64,000 nt of DNA from contig NZ_LWHG01000011.1 of assembly GCF_001625445.1 (NCBI RefSeq), forward strand, positions 1 through 64,000. Direction: 5' to 3'. Numbering within the stretch: position 1 is the first letter of the stretch; each line of letters starts with the position of its first letter. The stretch comes from Haladaptatus sp. R4. Lineage in GTDB: Archaea; Halobacteriota; Halobacteria; Halobacteriales; Haladaptataceae. The position numbers and the translations under genes are program-made. Positions 25,788-34,435 of the stretch are shown piece by piece. The notes under the pieces were generated by a model, which had not been told where the DNA came from, did no database searches, and saw nothing but the letters and a program-made list of their open reading frames with translations.

Positions 25788-26774
25788 ATGGAGACACTCC
25801 TGCTGAATCAGGATGCCGTAGACGAGAACACACAGATGCCCGAACTCATTCGGGCCATCGAGGACGCCTTCGCGGCCTACGCGCTCGGCGATGCGCAGAT
25901 GCCCGCGAAATCCTACATCGACCTGCCGCAGTACAACGGCGACTTCCGGTCGATGCCCGCCTATTTGGATGCCGACGGCTGGGACGCGGCCGGAATCAAG
26001 TGGGTCAACGTCCACCCCGACAACCCGGACGGCTTCGACCTGCCGACCGTCATGGGGACGATGATTTACAGCGACCCCGAGACGGCGTACCCGCTCGCCA
26101 TCATGGACGGGACGGAACTCACGATGAAGCGCACGGGCGCGGCCGCCGCCGTGGCGACGGACTACCTCGCCGTCGAGGACGCGACGAGCATGGGTCTGGT
26201 CGGCGCTGGCGTTCAGTCGTACACCCAGTTGGAAGCTATCTCGAAGATCCGCCCCATCGAGGAAGTCGTCATCAGCGACCTGGACGAGGAAGCGGTCGCG
26301 GACTTCATCGACTACTTCGACGACGAGTTCGACGTTCGCGCCGGATCGATTTCGGAAGCCGCGTCCTGTGACATCCTCTCGACCGTGACGCCGGTCGAAT
26401 CCCCCATCGTCTCGGCCGACGCCGTCGGCGAGCACACCCACATCAACGCGATGGGCGCCGACGCGGAAGGCAAACACGAAATCGCGGACGAAGTGCTGTT
26501 GAACGCGAAACTCGTCATCGACGACCACGCCCAGACCACCCACTCGGGCGAGATCAACGTCCCGTACAACGAGGGAACCCTCGCGGACGACGACATCCAC
26601 GGCGACATCGGCGACATCGTGATCGGCGACTTGGAGGGCCGCACCGAGGACGACGGCGTCACCGTCTTCGACAGCACCGGATTGGCGATTCAGGACGTTG
26701 CCGCCGCACACGTCGTCTACGAGCACGCGAACGAGAACGACAACGGCTACCCGTTCGACCTTCTCGGCGTCTGA
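25788..26774 (+). CDS. Ornithine cyclodeaminase/alanine dehydrogenase family protein
   Basis: A 328-residue NAD-dependent enzyme of the OCD/mu-crystallin family. Haloarchaeal members are usually annotated as alanine dehydrogenase or ornithine cyclodeaminase; the sequence does not decide. The substrate Lys is in AAGIKWVNVHPDNPDG, the dinucleotide loop is ATSMGLVGAGVQSYTQLEAI, followed by the acidic end of strand 2 in VVISDLDEE. TMKRTGAAAAVATDYLA is the family signature before the Rossmann fold. The ATG at 25788 is used since upstream sequence in frame is non-homologous. A T-run lies about 33 bp after the stop. Confidence 0.9.
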   Translation: METLLLNQDAVDENTQMPELIRAIEDAFAAYALGDAQMPAKSYIDLPQYNGDFRSMPAYLDADGWDAAGIKWVNVHPDNPDGFDLPTVMGTMIYSDPETAYPLAIMDGTELTMKRTGAAAAVATDYLAVEDATSMGLVGAGVQSYTQLEAISKIRPIEEVVISDLDEEAVADFIDYFDDEFDVRAGSISEAASCDILSTVTPVESPIVSADAVGEHTHINAMGADAEGKHEIADEVLLNAKLVIDDHAQTTHSGEINVPYNEGTLADDDIHGDIGDIVIGDLEGRTEDDGVTVFDSTGLAIQDVAAAHVVYEHANENDNGYPFDLLGV

Positions 26775-26806
26775 TTCAGGGATCCGAACCGGATTGAAGC
26801 GGGCCG

Positions 26807-26812
26807 TTTTTT
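26807..26812 (+). terminator. T-run terminator candidate
   Basis: GCGGGCCG followed by TTTTTT lies about 33 bp after the alanine dehydrogenase-like gene. Archaeal termination often relies on such T-tracts. Confidence 0.45.
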
Positions 26813-26832
26813 GGTGATTTCAGCCTCAGTGG

Positions 26833-27060
26833 CTACTCCTCGTCGCCGACCGGTGCCCGCGTCGTGAGTTCGTCGGTCAGCTTCGAGATGACCCAGACGA
26901 TGATCAGGAACGGCAACAGCGGAATCAGCAGGACGAGCAGGCCGAGAAAGATAGCCGTGCCGATGGTGTTCATCTCCCTGTCCGAATGACCGTAGTAGGG
27001 CGGCGTGACGGTTCGCACGACCTTCGTGACCGGATGGTCTTCCGACTCCTCCTGACTCAT
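26833..27060 (-). CDS. Small haloarchaeal membrane protein (DUF7535-like)
   Basis: A 75-residue protein. A conserved cytoplasmic block, VVRTVTPPYYGHSDREMNTI, precedes a long hydrophobic segment (GTAIFLGLLVLLIPLLPFLI) that could make one or two passes, then a short acidic tail. This pattern matches a family common in haloarchaea that I recall as DUF7535. The function is unknown. The longer open frame upstream to 27471 is only an in-frame extension; the ATG at 27060 begins the conserved part. Confidence 0.8.
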   Translation of the reverse strand: MSQEESEDHPVTKVVRTVTPPYYGHSDREMNTIGTAIFLGLLVLLIPLLPFLIIVWVISKLTDELTTRAPVGDEE

Positions 27061-27309
27061 AGGAGAAAGAAGGCGGGAAAAATGATAAACATTCGCACGA
27101 CACGAGCGTATTGCGCGTTCGATCCGGACGACACGAACGCTTTGCACGTTCGATTCGGATTCGATCGATCGGTGACGGTGATTTTCCAGTGGAAACCACG
27201 GGGTAGTGAACACGACGAGTACATCGCGGACGGTCACCGCACGAGTGCCAGGCGGCGTTCGAGGACGAATTCGGGACTTAACGGGCAGTTCCTGTTGCAA
27301 CCAGCGAAC

Positions 27310-27318
27310 GTTTTTACG
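27310..27318 (+). promoter_or_regulatory. TATA element of the PhoU/TrkA-C gene
   Basis: GTTTTTACG is centred 27 bp before the ATG at 27341, consistent with a leaderless transcript. Confidence 0.45.
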
Positions 27319-27340
27319 GGAGAGCGACCAACGTCGGACT

Positions 27341-28546
27341 ATGGAACCCGCGAGCGGCGACGTGGAGTACGAACCACGGAGTGTGAAGGAGGTTTTGGCG
27401 GAGATGAAGGACACGGCGGAGCTTCTGATCGACCTCTCGTACTCCGCGGTCCTCCACGGCAGTGACGACATCGCCGAGGAGGTGCTCGCGCTCGAAGGGA
27501 AGATGGACGTGCTTCAGTTGCAGGCGCGGATGAGTCTACTCATGGCCGCCAGAAGTCCGGAGGATGCCGAGGAACTCGCACCCGTGCTCGGCGTCGTCGG
27601 AGCCGCGGAGAAGATTGCCGACGCGGCGGGCGATATCGCCAAGGTGGTGTTGGAGGATATCGGTCTCCCGCAGGCGATGCGGGCGACGCTTCCGGAAGCG
27701 ATAGAGACGCTGGTGCACGTCTCGGTGGCGAGTTCGTCGTCGCTCGCGGGACAGACGCTCGGCGGGTTGAACCTCGAAACCGAGACGGGGGTTCGCGTCA
27801 TCGCCATTCATCGCGGCGGCGACTGGATTCTGAACCCGCATCGGGACACCGACCTCCGGGTGGACGACCGACTGCTCCTACGCGGGTCGGAAGACGGCGT
27901 CGCGGAGGTGTACAAGCAAGCGACCGGAAAGGAGTATCAACCGCCGGAGCCGCCGGAAGGCGGAGATACGGACCTCGAACGCGCCGTCGATTCCATCGTG
28001 TTGATGAAGAACATGAGCGAGCTAGCGGTGGATTTGGCCTACGGGAGCGTCCTGTTCGACAGCACGGACGTGGCGGAGGAAGTCGTGGAACTCGAAGCCG
28101 AAGTGGACGCACTCCAGTCTCGGTTCGAGGCGTGGACGTTGCAGGCGGCGGCGAACGCGGACGATCCCGTTTCCTTGCGCGGTCTCGTCCACCTCGCAAA
28201 CAGCACGGAAGTCATCAGCGACGCGGCGGTGGAAATCAGCGAGGGCGTGCTCCGTGGTCTTGGAACCCATCCGGTCGTGGAGTACGCAGTACAGGAGAGC
28301 GACGAGGTCATCGTCCGCGAGACGGTCACGTACGGGAGCGAGTTCGACGGCACGACGCTGGGAGCCGAGCGGGTCGAAACCGAGACGGGAATGCGCGTCA
28401 TCGCGGTACGGCGCCCGCCGGACGATTGGGTCATCTCGCCCGGTCCGGAGACCGAAATCAACGCCGGGGACGTGCTCCTGGCGAAGGGAACGCGGTTGGG
28501 TGCGGAACGTCTCGAAGAGCTATCCGGCAGCACGCAAGGTGAGTAG
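27341..28546 (+). CDS. Tandem PhoU/TrkA-C domain protein (potassium channel associated)
   Basis: A 401-residue soluble protein built from two similar halves. Each half has a PhoU-like helical bundle (VKEVLAEMKDTAELLIDLSY at about 13; DSIVLMKNMSELAVDLAYGS at about 219) and then a TrkA-C domain (LNLETETGVRVIAIHRGGDW; AERVETETGMRVIAVRRPPD). TrkA-C domains bind nucleotides such as c-di-AMP and gate K+ channels or transporters. No transporter gene is next to it, so it may regulate a channel encoded elsewhere. This fits a halophile that accumulates K+. It is convergent with a RidA-family gene. Confidence 0.88.
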   Translation: MEPASGDVEYEPRSVKEVLAEMKDTAELLIDLSYSAVLHGSDDIAEEVLALEGKMDVLQLQARMSLLMAARSPEDAEELAPVLGVVGAAEKIADAAGDIAKVVLEDIGLPQAMRATLPEAIETLVHVSVASSSSLAGQTLGGLNLETETGVRVIAIHRGGDWILNPHRDTDLRVDDRLLLRGSEDGVAEVYKQATGKEYQPPEPPEGGDTDLERAVDSIVLMKNMSELAVDLAYGSVLFDSTDVAEEVVELEAEVDALQSRFEAWTLQAAANADDPVSLRGLVHLANSTEVISDAAVEISEGVLRGLGTHPVVEYAVQESDEVIVRETVTYGSEFDGTTLGAERVETETGMRVIAVRRPPDDWVISPGPETEINAGDVLLAKGTRLGAERLEELSGSTQGE

Positions 28547-28558
28547 TTCCGACCGAAT

Positions 28559-28948
28559 TCACGCGGTGATGATGGCGTCGGCTTCTATTTCGACCAGCAG
28601 TTCGGGAGCGATGAGTCGGCTCACCTCGACCATGCTCGTGGCTGGACGCACGTCGGCGAAGAATTCGGCGTGTGCCTCGCCGACCGGTTCCCAGTTTTCG
28701 ATGTCGGTCACGTACATCCGCGTTCGAACCACGTCGTCGAGGCGTGCCCCCGCTTCGGCGAGCGCGGTTTCGACGTTTTCGAGCACCCGCTTCGTCTGGG
28801 CGTAGGCGTCCCCTTTGCCGACGATGGACCCATCCTCGGCGGTGGCCGTGGTTCCGGAGACGCAAACGTCGGTACCGATACGAACCGCACGCGAGTAGCC
28901 GACGCGGTCCTCCCACTCGGTACCACTGGAGATGCGTTTTCGTTCCAT
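28559..28948 (-). CDS. RidA-family protein, second copy
   Basis: A 129-residue YjgF/YER057c-family protein, less like classic RidA than the one at 18856. Landmarks: [60 protein letters not shown] and [20 protein letters not shown]. The usual substrate Arg in the PPARS motif is changed (RPATSMVEV keeps an Arg three residues earlier), so the substrate may differ. The ATG at 28948 precedes MERKRISSG, the start seen in relatives. It is convergent with the PhoU/TrkA-C gene, 12 bp between stops. Confidence 0.9.
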   Translation of the reverse strand: MERKRISSGTEWEDRVGYSRAVRIGTDVCVSGTTATAEDGSIVGKGDAYAQTKRVLENVETALAEAGARLDDVVRTRMYVTDIENWEPVGEAHAEFFADVRPATSMVEVSRLIAPELLVEIEADAIITA

Positions 28949-29020
28949 GGACGGGTCACGACCTACCGTGACAAAAACCATCGGTGGGGCACGGACGTTC
29001 GCAGGGAACTACTGTCTTGA

Positions 29021-29070
29021 TCGGGACAGATTTGACATCAATTCTTAATCGGACAGACCTGACACCAATT
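29021..29070 (+). repeat. Imperfect direct repeat upstream of the deacylase gene
   Basis: Two copies, TCGGGACAGATTTGACATCA at 29021 and TCGGACAGACCTGACACCAA at 29049, start 28 bp apart. They lie about 80-130 bp before the ATG at 29149 and could be regulator sites. Confidence 0.5.
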
Positions 29071-29148
29071 AGAGACCGAGCGACAGATCATCCAACTGGC
29101 AACCGGAATACCGAACTGCTAAGGGTTTTCGGCGACGGTGTATCGATA

Positions 29149-30105
29149 ATGACAACGCTCGGTACGGCGAGCGCGGCCCCAGGGGAAATCGACACGGGCC
29201 GCCTCCCGGTTGGTGAAACCCGTGACGGGAGCCAGTTCGGGCTTCCCGTCGCCGTCATCAACGGCGCGCATGATGGAAAGACGCTCTACATACAGGCAGT
29301 TAGCGATGGCGACGAACTCAACGGTCTCGGTGTCGTGAATCGAGTCGTCCCGCAACTCGCTCCCGAGGATATTTCGGGGACGATTCTCGTCACTGGACTC
29401 GTCAACTACCACGGTTTTCAGGTCGCGGAACACCGGAACCCGATCGACGACACGAAAATGAATCGGACGTACCCCGGCAACGAATCGGGGACGTCGAGCG
29501 AACGAATCGCCGCGGCGACCTTCGAGGCCGCCTCGCGTGCCGATCTCATTCTCGACTTGCATCAGGGTTCGACCAGTCGAATGATGAACGAGGCTCGTGT
29601 TCGCTGTGGCCCGCGCCATCGACTGCACGACGAATGTCTCGAACTCGCAAAAGTGTTCGACTGCGGCTACGTTCTCGACCAGAAGGGTCCGGACGGGCAA
29701 CTCGCCCGCGCCGCCCCCGACGACGGAATTCCGACCATCGACCCCGAACTCGGCGGCTGTGTCGGTTGGGACGAGGAGAGCATCCAGTACGGCGTGGATG
29801 GTACGTTCAACGTCCTCCGATACTACGGCTTCCTCGAAGGGGACGTGGAACTGAACTCGCAGACCCGCGCAACCGGGTTCGACCGCTACGGCGCACCGAG
29901 CGGCGGTCTCGTCACCTTCAAGAAGGACCTCGGCGACGAAGTCTCACCGGGTGAAACCCTGTTCACCATCACCGACGTGTTCGGTAAACTCAAGGCAGAA
30001 ATCACCGCCGACCGCTCCGGTATCTTCTGGCGCTCCCGTCGCCTGCCGCAGGTCGCCACTGGCGAATACGTCTGTTCGGTCGGCATCGATGTCAGTCGCT
30101 ACTGA
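29149..30105 (+). CDS. Succinylglutamate desuccinylase/aspartoacylase family protein
   Basis: A 318-residue zinc hydrolase-like protein of the M14-related AstE/AspA family. The second zinc ligand region is LILDLHQGSTS, and RNPIDDTKMNRTYPGN supplies substrate-binding Arg and Asn. The usual first metal motif (HGDE in many members) is here VSDGDELNG, with Asp in the place of His, so metal binding may be altered. The C-terminal part (GDEVSPGETLFTITDVFGKL) is a biotinyl/lipoyl-like beta barrel found in this family. The substrate is not known. The ATG at 29149 begins the conserved region. Confidence 0.87.
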   Translation: MTTLGTASAAPGEIDTGRLPVGETRDGSQFGLPVAVINGAHDGKTLYIQAVSDGDELNGLGVVNRVVPQLAPEDISGTILVTGLVNYHGFQVAEHRNPIDDTKMNRTYPGNESGTSSERIAAATFEAASRADLILDLHQGSTSRMMNEARVRCGPRHRLHDECLELAKVFDCGYVLDQKGPDGQLARAAPDDGIPTIDPELGGCVGWDEESIQYGVDGTFNVLRYYGFLEGDVELNSQTRATGFDRYGAPSGGLVTFKKDLGDEVSPGETLFTITDVFGKLKAEITADRSGIFWRSRRLPQVATGEYVCSVGIDVSRY

Positions 30106-30130
30106 TTGCTCCGACTGACGTTACATCCCG

Positions 30131-30229
30131 TTCAGAACGACCCATTCACAATTCTCCGTTCACAACTACCAACTCACAACTCCCCGTTCACAAGACTCAC
30201 AACGCTCCGCTCCCCACGACACTTACAAC
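30131..30229. repeat. 14-bp periodic repeat array upstream of thrC
   Basis: Units TTCAGAACGACCCA, TTCACAATTCTCCG, TTCACAACTACCAA, CTCACAACTCCCCG and TTCACAAGACTCAC begin at 30131, 30145, 30159, 30173 and 30187, exactly 14 bp apart. Two further YTYACAAC words lie at 30196 and 30222. Consensus: YTCACAAC followed by six C-rich bases. They end about 25 bp before the thrC start. Confidence 0.6.
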
Positions 30230-30253
30230 GACCGGAGTTTCCCCACTATCACA

Positions 30254-31357
30254 ATGCTCTCCAACCTCTCATGTTCGGCCTGTGGACGCGAATACGCCGC
30301 CGGAGCGGACGAACCGTGGCGGTGTGAGTGCGGCCATCCGCTCGACTTCGCCGAACGACCGCTTCCCGACCCGGACCGTCCCGCTCCCGATTTCTCCGAC
30401 ATCGACACGAGGGACGGCCTTTGGGCGTTCGAGGAGTTCCTCCCCGTCCGCCGCGTCGCGAGCCTCGGCGAGGGGTTCACGCCGCTCGTGGACGCCGACG
30501 ACTGGAACGCCCAGTTCAAACTCGACTGCGTGTTTCCATCGGGGAGTTTTAAGGACAGAGGTGCGACGACGACCCTGTCGCGTGCCGCCGAACTCGGCGT
30601 CGAGACCGTGATCGAGGACTCCTCGGGCAACGCGGGCGCGGCTGTCGCTCAGTACGCCGCTCGCGCAGGAATCGACGCAGAAATCTACGTTCCGGCGGAC
30701 GCGAAGGCCTCGAAACTCAAAGCCATCGAGTGTGCGGGCGCGACCCCCGTCCGTATCGAGGGAAGTAGACAGGACGTGACCGACGCCTGTATCGAGGCCG
30801 TCGAAGCCGGTGACGGCTGGTACGCCAGCCACGCGTGGAACCCGGCCTTCTTCGCTGGCACGATGACGTTCGCGCTGGAACTCGCCGCCCAGCGCGACTG
30901 GGAGGTTCCGGACGCGGTCGTGACGCCGCTCGGCCACGGCACGCTGTTTCTGGGAACGTACCGCGGCTTCCGCGCCCTGTACGACGCGGGGTGGACGGAT
31001 TCGATGCCGCGACTGCTCGGCGTACAGGCGGCCGGTGTCTCACCCATCGCGGACGAACTCGATGGAGAGAGGAAGGACGAACCCGAACGGAACGACGTGG
31101 CCGACGGGATTCAGATCACACATCCCGTCCGCCGTGACCAAATCCTCGACGCCATCCACGAGACGGACGGCGACGCCATCTCGCTCGACGCCGGTGCGAC
31201 CCAGGACGCCCTCGACAGGCTTCACCGAACCGGCTTTTACATCGAACCGACGAGTGCGGTTGCCGTCGCGGGACTAACGGCCTACCGCGAGCGGGGAATT
31301 TTGGACGAGGACGCGGATGTAGTCGTTCCCCTCACCGGAAGCGGGCTGAAATCGTAG
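30254..31357 (+). CDS. thrC: Threonine synthase
   Basis: A 367-residue PLP enzyme making threonine from O-phosphohomoserine. The N-terminus has a small zinc-ribbon-like Cys set (CSACGRE, then RCECGHPL). The PLP lysine is in SGSFKDRGATT, with EDSSGNAGAAVAQYAA binding substrate and TPLGHGTLFLG holding the PLP phosphate. PLTGSGLKS closes the protein. In this last loop haloarchaeal enzymes keep the ser/gly pattern. It lies directly after the 14-bp repeat array, which may carry its control sites. Some haloarchaea have more than one thrC-like gene, so isozyme roles are open. Confidence 0.93.
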   Translation: MLSNLSCSACGREYAAGADEPWRCECGHPLDFAERPLPDPDRPAPDFSDIDTRDGLWAFEEFLPVRRVASLGEGFTPLVDADDWNAQFKLDCVFPSGSFKDRGATTTLSRAAELGVETVIEDSSGNAGAAVAQYAARAGIDAEIYVPADAKASKLKAIECAGATPVRIEGSRQDVTDACIEAVEAGDGWYASHAWNPAFFAGTMTFALELAAQRDWEVPDAVVTPLGHGTLFLGTYRGFRALYDAGWTDSMPRLLGVQAAGVSPIADELDGERKDEPERNDVADGIQITHPVRRDQILDAIHETDGDAISLDAGATQDALDRLHRTGFYIEPTSAVAVAGLTAYRERGILDEDADVVVPLTGSGLKS

Positions 31358-31436
31358 CGGGATTTCGGCGGTCGCTTTCGTGCGTCATCCACGTTATCGA
31401 TACCCTTTTGCGAGTTCTGTCGAATCGACTTCACGA

Positions 31437-31964
31437 ATGGTCAACCGACCGCCGAACAACTGCCCGTACTGCGGCACCGAACTGACGACGACGGAAATCG
31501 AAGGCCGCCAGCGGCACCTCTGTCCGGACTGTGACCGAGCCGTCTGGCACAATCCGGTACCCTGTGCGGGCGTCGCCGTCGTGGACGACGATAGCGTTCT
31601 CATCGTCAAGCGCGCGGCCGACCCCGGACGAGGCGAGTGGACGATTCCCGGCGGTCATCTCGAAGTGGGCGAACCGCCCGCGGCAGGGGCGGCCCGCGAA
31701 CTTCACGAGGAGACGGGACTCTCGGTTACTCCGGACGACCTCTCACTTCTCGACGCGCGTTCTTTTGGTCCGTATCGCGGGAAGTACGTCGTCTCCATCG
31801 GCTACGTAGTTCGGCGCGAGAAGACGGACGGCGAGGTGGTGGCCGGGTCGGATGCCGATGAAGCCCGGTTCATAACCCCGGATGAATTTGAGCGGACCGG
31901 CGCACCGTTTCGAGAAAATCAACGCGAGCGCTTCGAGACGGCGGCCGGGATTTTGGACTGGTAA
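31437..31964 (+). CDS. NUDIX hydrolase with N-terminal zinc ribbon
   Basis: A 175-residue protein. Residues 8-33 hold a zinc ribbon (NCPYCGTELTTTE, then HLCPDCDRAVWHNP), as in NADH pyrophosphatase-like and ADP-ribose-type NUDIX proteins. The Nudix box is complete: GGHLEVGEPPAAGAARELHE then ETGL, with the RExxEE metal ligands. It hydrolyses a nucleoside diphosphate linked to another group; the exact substrate is not readable. The ATG at 31437 is used because the ribbon starts seven residues later. Confidence 0.93.
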   Translation: MVNRPPNNCPYCGTELTTTEIEGRQRHLCPDCDRAVWHNPVPCAGVAVVDDDSVLIVKRAADPGRGEWTIPGGHLEVGEPPAAGAARELHEETGLSVTPDDLSLLDARSFGPYRGKYVVSIGYVVRREKTDGEVVAGSDADEARFITPDEFERTGAPFRENQRERFETAAGILDW

Positions 31965-31999
31965 CGATCGACTGCGAGAGGGACCGCGAAACGTGTCGG

Positions 32000-32677
32000 T
32001 TACGTCGTTCGGAAGGCGCGGTCTCCCGCGTCGCCCAGTCCGGGGACGATGAAACCGTCGTCGTTCAGGTGGTCGTCGATGCTGACGGTCAGGAGGTCGG
32101 CCTCGGGGAACTGGTCGTGGACGTGGAGCAATCCGTCGGGAGCGCTGACGGCCGAGAGGACGAAGAAGTTCTCCGGGTTGGGCTGCTCGCGGAGCACTTC
32201 TTCGAGAACGGCACACATCGTGCTGCCCGTGGCGAGCATCGGGTCGGCGACGATGACGGTGTCCCGTTCGGTGATTTCGGGGAGTTTGACGTAGTCGATG
32301 GTGATGGGGAACTCGCCGTCCTCGTTCATGCCCGCTTCCTCGTCGCGTCCGGCGCTGATGACGCCCTGTTTGGCGCGGGGGAACGCCTTGAGCAGGCCTT
32401 CGACGAACGGCGTCGCGGCGCGGAGGACGTTGATGATGACCACGTTGTCGAGTCCTTTGACGCGCTCGCCGGTGGTCTCGGTCAACGGCGTGTCGATGGA
32501 GACGTACTCGGTGTCCATCGCGCCGTCGATGATTTCGTAGCCACAGATACGACCGAGTTTCACGAGTCCCTTGCGGAAGCCGACCTGTTCGGTCTTCTCG
32601 TCCCGAATCTTCGAGAGGGTGTCCTTCGCCATCGCGTGCGTGATGAGGTGAGCGTCACCTCGCTTCTCGATAGTCAT
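32000..32677 (-). CDS. upp: Uracil phosphoribosyltransferase
   Basis: A 225-residue salvage enzyme joining uracil to PRPP to make UMP. The PRPP loop is [20 protein letters not shown], the N-terminal part has [20 protein letters not shown], and the uracil-binding end is [16 protein letters not shown], which is diagnostic. The length is standard. It is convergent with the NUDIX gene and divergent to nothing close, as the CobW gene lies behind it on the same strand. A shared operon is possible but the 88-bp gap argues for its own promoter. Confidence 0.96.
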   Translation of the reverse strand: MTIEKRGDAHLITHAMAKDTLSKIRDEKTEQVGFRKGLVKLGRICGYEIIDGAMDTEYVSIDTPLTETTGERVKGLDNVVIINVLRAATPFVEGLLKAFPRAKQGVISAGRDEEAGMNEDGEFPITIDYVKLPEITERDTVIVADPMLATGSTMCAVLEEVLREQPNPENFFVLSAVSAPDGLLHVHDQFPEADLLTVSIDDHLNDDGFIVPGLGDAGDRAFRTT

Positions 32678-32765
32678 ATTCGATTCGTGAGTGGCGAGTG
32701 GCTATAAGCTAACGATACGAGCGAACCCGCGGGAGCCAGTGACAGTCGTGGACCACCGCAACTGG

Positions 32766-34028
32766 TCATTCGCCGTAGGTCAGCAGACCGTCCTCGTCGC
32801 TGGGAAACGGATCGTCGAACGCGTTCCAGTCGGCGTCCATCTCGTCGTCGGTCAGCACGCAGTCGTCCAGCGCGGCGAGAATCGTATCCTCGTCCACGTC
32901 GGTTCCGATGAAGACGAGTTGCGTCCGGCGGTCGCCCCACTCTTCGTCCCAGTAACTTGCCGAGCGGTTGCTCCGGTAGAGGTCCTGATCGATCTCCGGA
33001 AGGCTGGCGATCCACGCCCCGGCGACGGTCACGCGGGCGGACGATCCTGCCTGCCCGTATTCCAGTTTCACGTCGTCCCGTCCGGCGACCCAGAACGTCC
33101 CCTTGGCGCGGACGATGCCGTCCGGAAGCGACGCGAAGAAGTCGTGCAAGCGAGCGGGATGAAGCGGTCGGGTGGCGCGATACGATACCGACGTGATCCC
33201 GAAGGCTTCCTGTGGATGGCGGTGGTCGTGGTTGTGGTCGTGGTTGTGGTCGTGGCCGCGGCCGTGTGCCCCTTCGGAGTCGTGGTGATGGTCGCCGTCG
33301 TGGCCGTCCGCGTGTTCCATGGCCTGTTTCCATCCGGCGGAGTCACTGACTGCGCCGAGGTCGAACAGGCCGCGCTGGAGCACTCGGTCGGGGGAAACCC
33401 GACCGTGTTCGGTTCGAATCAGTTCCGCGCGGGGTTGGAGCGCACGGAGGGTGGCTTCGATTTCGTCCAGTCGGTCGTCATCCACGAGGTCGCATTTGTT
33501 CAGGAGGAGGACGTCACAGAACTCGATCTGCTCGATGACGAGGTCCGAGAGGGGGCGCACCTCTCCGTCCTCCGTTTCCGTTCGCTCGACCGGCGCACCG
33601 GGTTCGAAGAAGTCCCGGAACTGTCGGGCACTGACGACGGTGACGGTCGCGTCCACGTCGTAGCGGGCGGCCACGCGCGATTCGGTCGTGAACAACCGCG
33701 CGATAGGTGCGGGTTCGCTGATGCCGGACGCTTCGACGACGAGGGTGTCGAACTCCCATTCGCGGGCGAGACGGCTGACTTCGGTTCGCAAATCGTCCTG
33801 TAGCTCACAGCAGATACAACCGTTCGAGAGTTCCGCAACGCCCTCGTCCGCGACGATTTCCGTCCCGCCCTCCAGCAGTTCGGCGTCGATGTTTATCTCG
33901 CCCATGTCGTTGACGAGCACCGCGATGTCGGTGTCGTTGCTCACACTCAAGAGGTGGTTGAGCGTCGTCGTCTTCCCCGCTCCGAGGTTGCCGCTCAAAA
34001 TCGTGACCGGAATCGACCCCTGATTCAT
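32766..34028 (-). CDS. CobW/COG0523 GTPase with a His-rich loop
   Basis: A 420-residue G3E GTPase of the metallochaperone group. Walker A is LSGNLGAGKTTTLNHLL, the metal motif is SNGCICCELQDD, and LLNKCDLVDD gives base specificity. The CobW C-terminal domain follows (HPARLHDFFASLPDGIVRAK). Between domains lies a His/Asp-rich loop (HADGHDGDHHHDSEGAHGRG, then HDHNHDHNHDHRH) that should bind zinc, nickel or cobalt. Family members insert metal into enzymes or handle zinc shortage. No cobalamin gene is nearby, so a zinc role is more likely. Transcribed alone. Confidence 0.93.
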   Translation of the reverse strand: MNQGSIPVTILSGNLGAGKTTTLNHLLSVSNDTDIAVLVNDMGEINIDAELLEGGTEIVADEGVAELSNGCICCELQDDLRTEVSRLAREWEFDTLVVEASGISEPAPIARLFTTESRVAARYDVDATVTVVSARQFRDFFEPGAPVERTETEDGEVRPLSDLVIEQIEFCDVLLLNKCDLVDDDRLDEIEATLRALQPRAELIRTEHGRVSPDRVLQRGLFDLGAVSDSAGWKQAMEHADGHDGDHHHDSEGAHGRGHDHNHDHNHDHRHPQEAFGITSVSYRATRPLHPARLHDFFASLPDGIVRAKGTFWVAGRDDVKLEYGQAGSSARVTVAGAWIASLPEIDQDLYRSNRSASYWDEEWGDRRTQLVFIGTDVDEDTILAALDDCVLTDDEMDADWNAFDDPFPSDEDGLLTYGE

Positions 34029-34106
34029 TTGTTACCGTGGGGCACGTATTCCACCGTGTTAAGCTTGGTTAGATGTGTCCAAATCGAATTCCGAACCGAT
34101 CGGCCT

Positions 34107-34116
34107 GCTTAAATAG
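34107..34116 (+). promoter_or_regulatory. TATA box of the 98-residue gene/Get3-like operon
   Basis: GCTTAAATAG is centred 26 bp before the ATG at 34138, indicating leaderless initiation. Confidence 0.6.
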
Positions 34117-34137
34117 CGAGGGAAACTCTGTGTGTGT

Positions 34138-34434
34138 ATGTCTCTCGCGGACCGAATCGAGACGTTCCGTCGCTCCGTCGAGGAGTGGCTTCGCGGCCTC
34201 TATCACGGGATGATTTCCCATCCCGCCTACGAACTGATAGAGAAGGAAGCCGAGGATTTGGAGGACGAATTCATGCTCGCGTGCTTCCCCGACGTGTTCG
34301 GGGTACCGAGTCCGGTATCGTACTACACCGCCGAACTGCTCCCGTACCTCACCGACGAGTTCGAGGCGTGGGAACGGCGGATGTGGGACCGTGAATCGCT
34401 CGTCGAACGAAAGGGCCAACAGTTCCACTTCTAA
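34138..34434 (+). CDS. Conserved-looking small protein next to a Get3-like ATPase
   Basis: A 98-residue acidic, largely helical protein of unknown function: ADRIETFRRSVEEWLRGLYH, then AYELIEKEAEDLEDEFMLAC and TAELLPYLTDEFEAWERRMW. It has a well-placed TATA box and normal codon use, so it is very likely real. Its stop is one base before the start of the Get3/ArsA-type ATPase, so both come from one mRNA. This invites the idea of a partner or adaptor of that ATPase, which is inference only. No membrane segment is present, though an amphipathic helix is possible. Confidence 0.82.
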   Translation: MSLADRIETFRRSVEEWLRGLYHGMISHPAYELIEKEAEDLEDEFMLACFPDVFGVPSPVSYYTAELLPYLTDEFEAWERRMWDRESLVERKGQQFHF

Positions 34435-34435
34435 C

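Noticed and set aside
30131-30229. CRISPR-like array before thrC
   Set aside because: Units are only 14 bp with no spacers; it is a simple periodic repeat.
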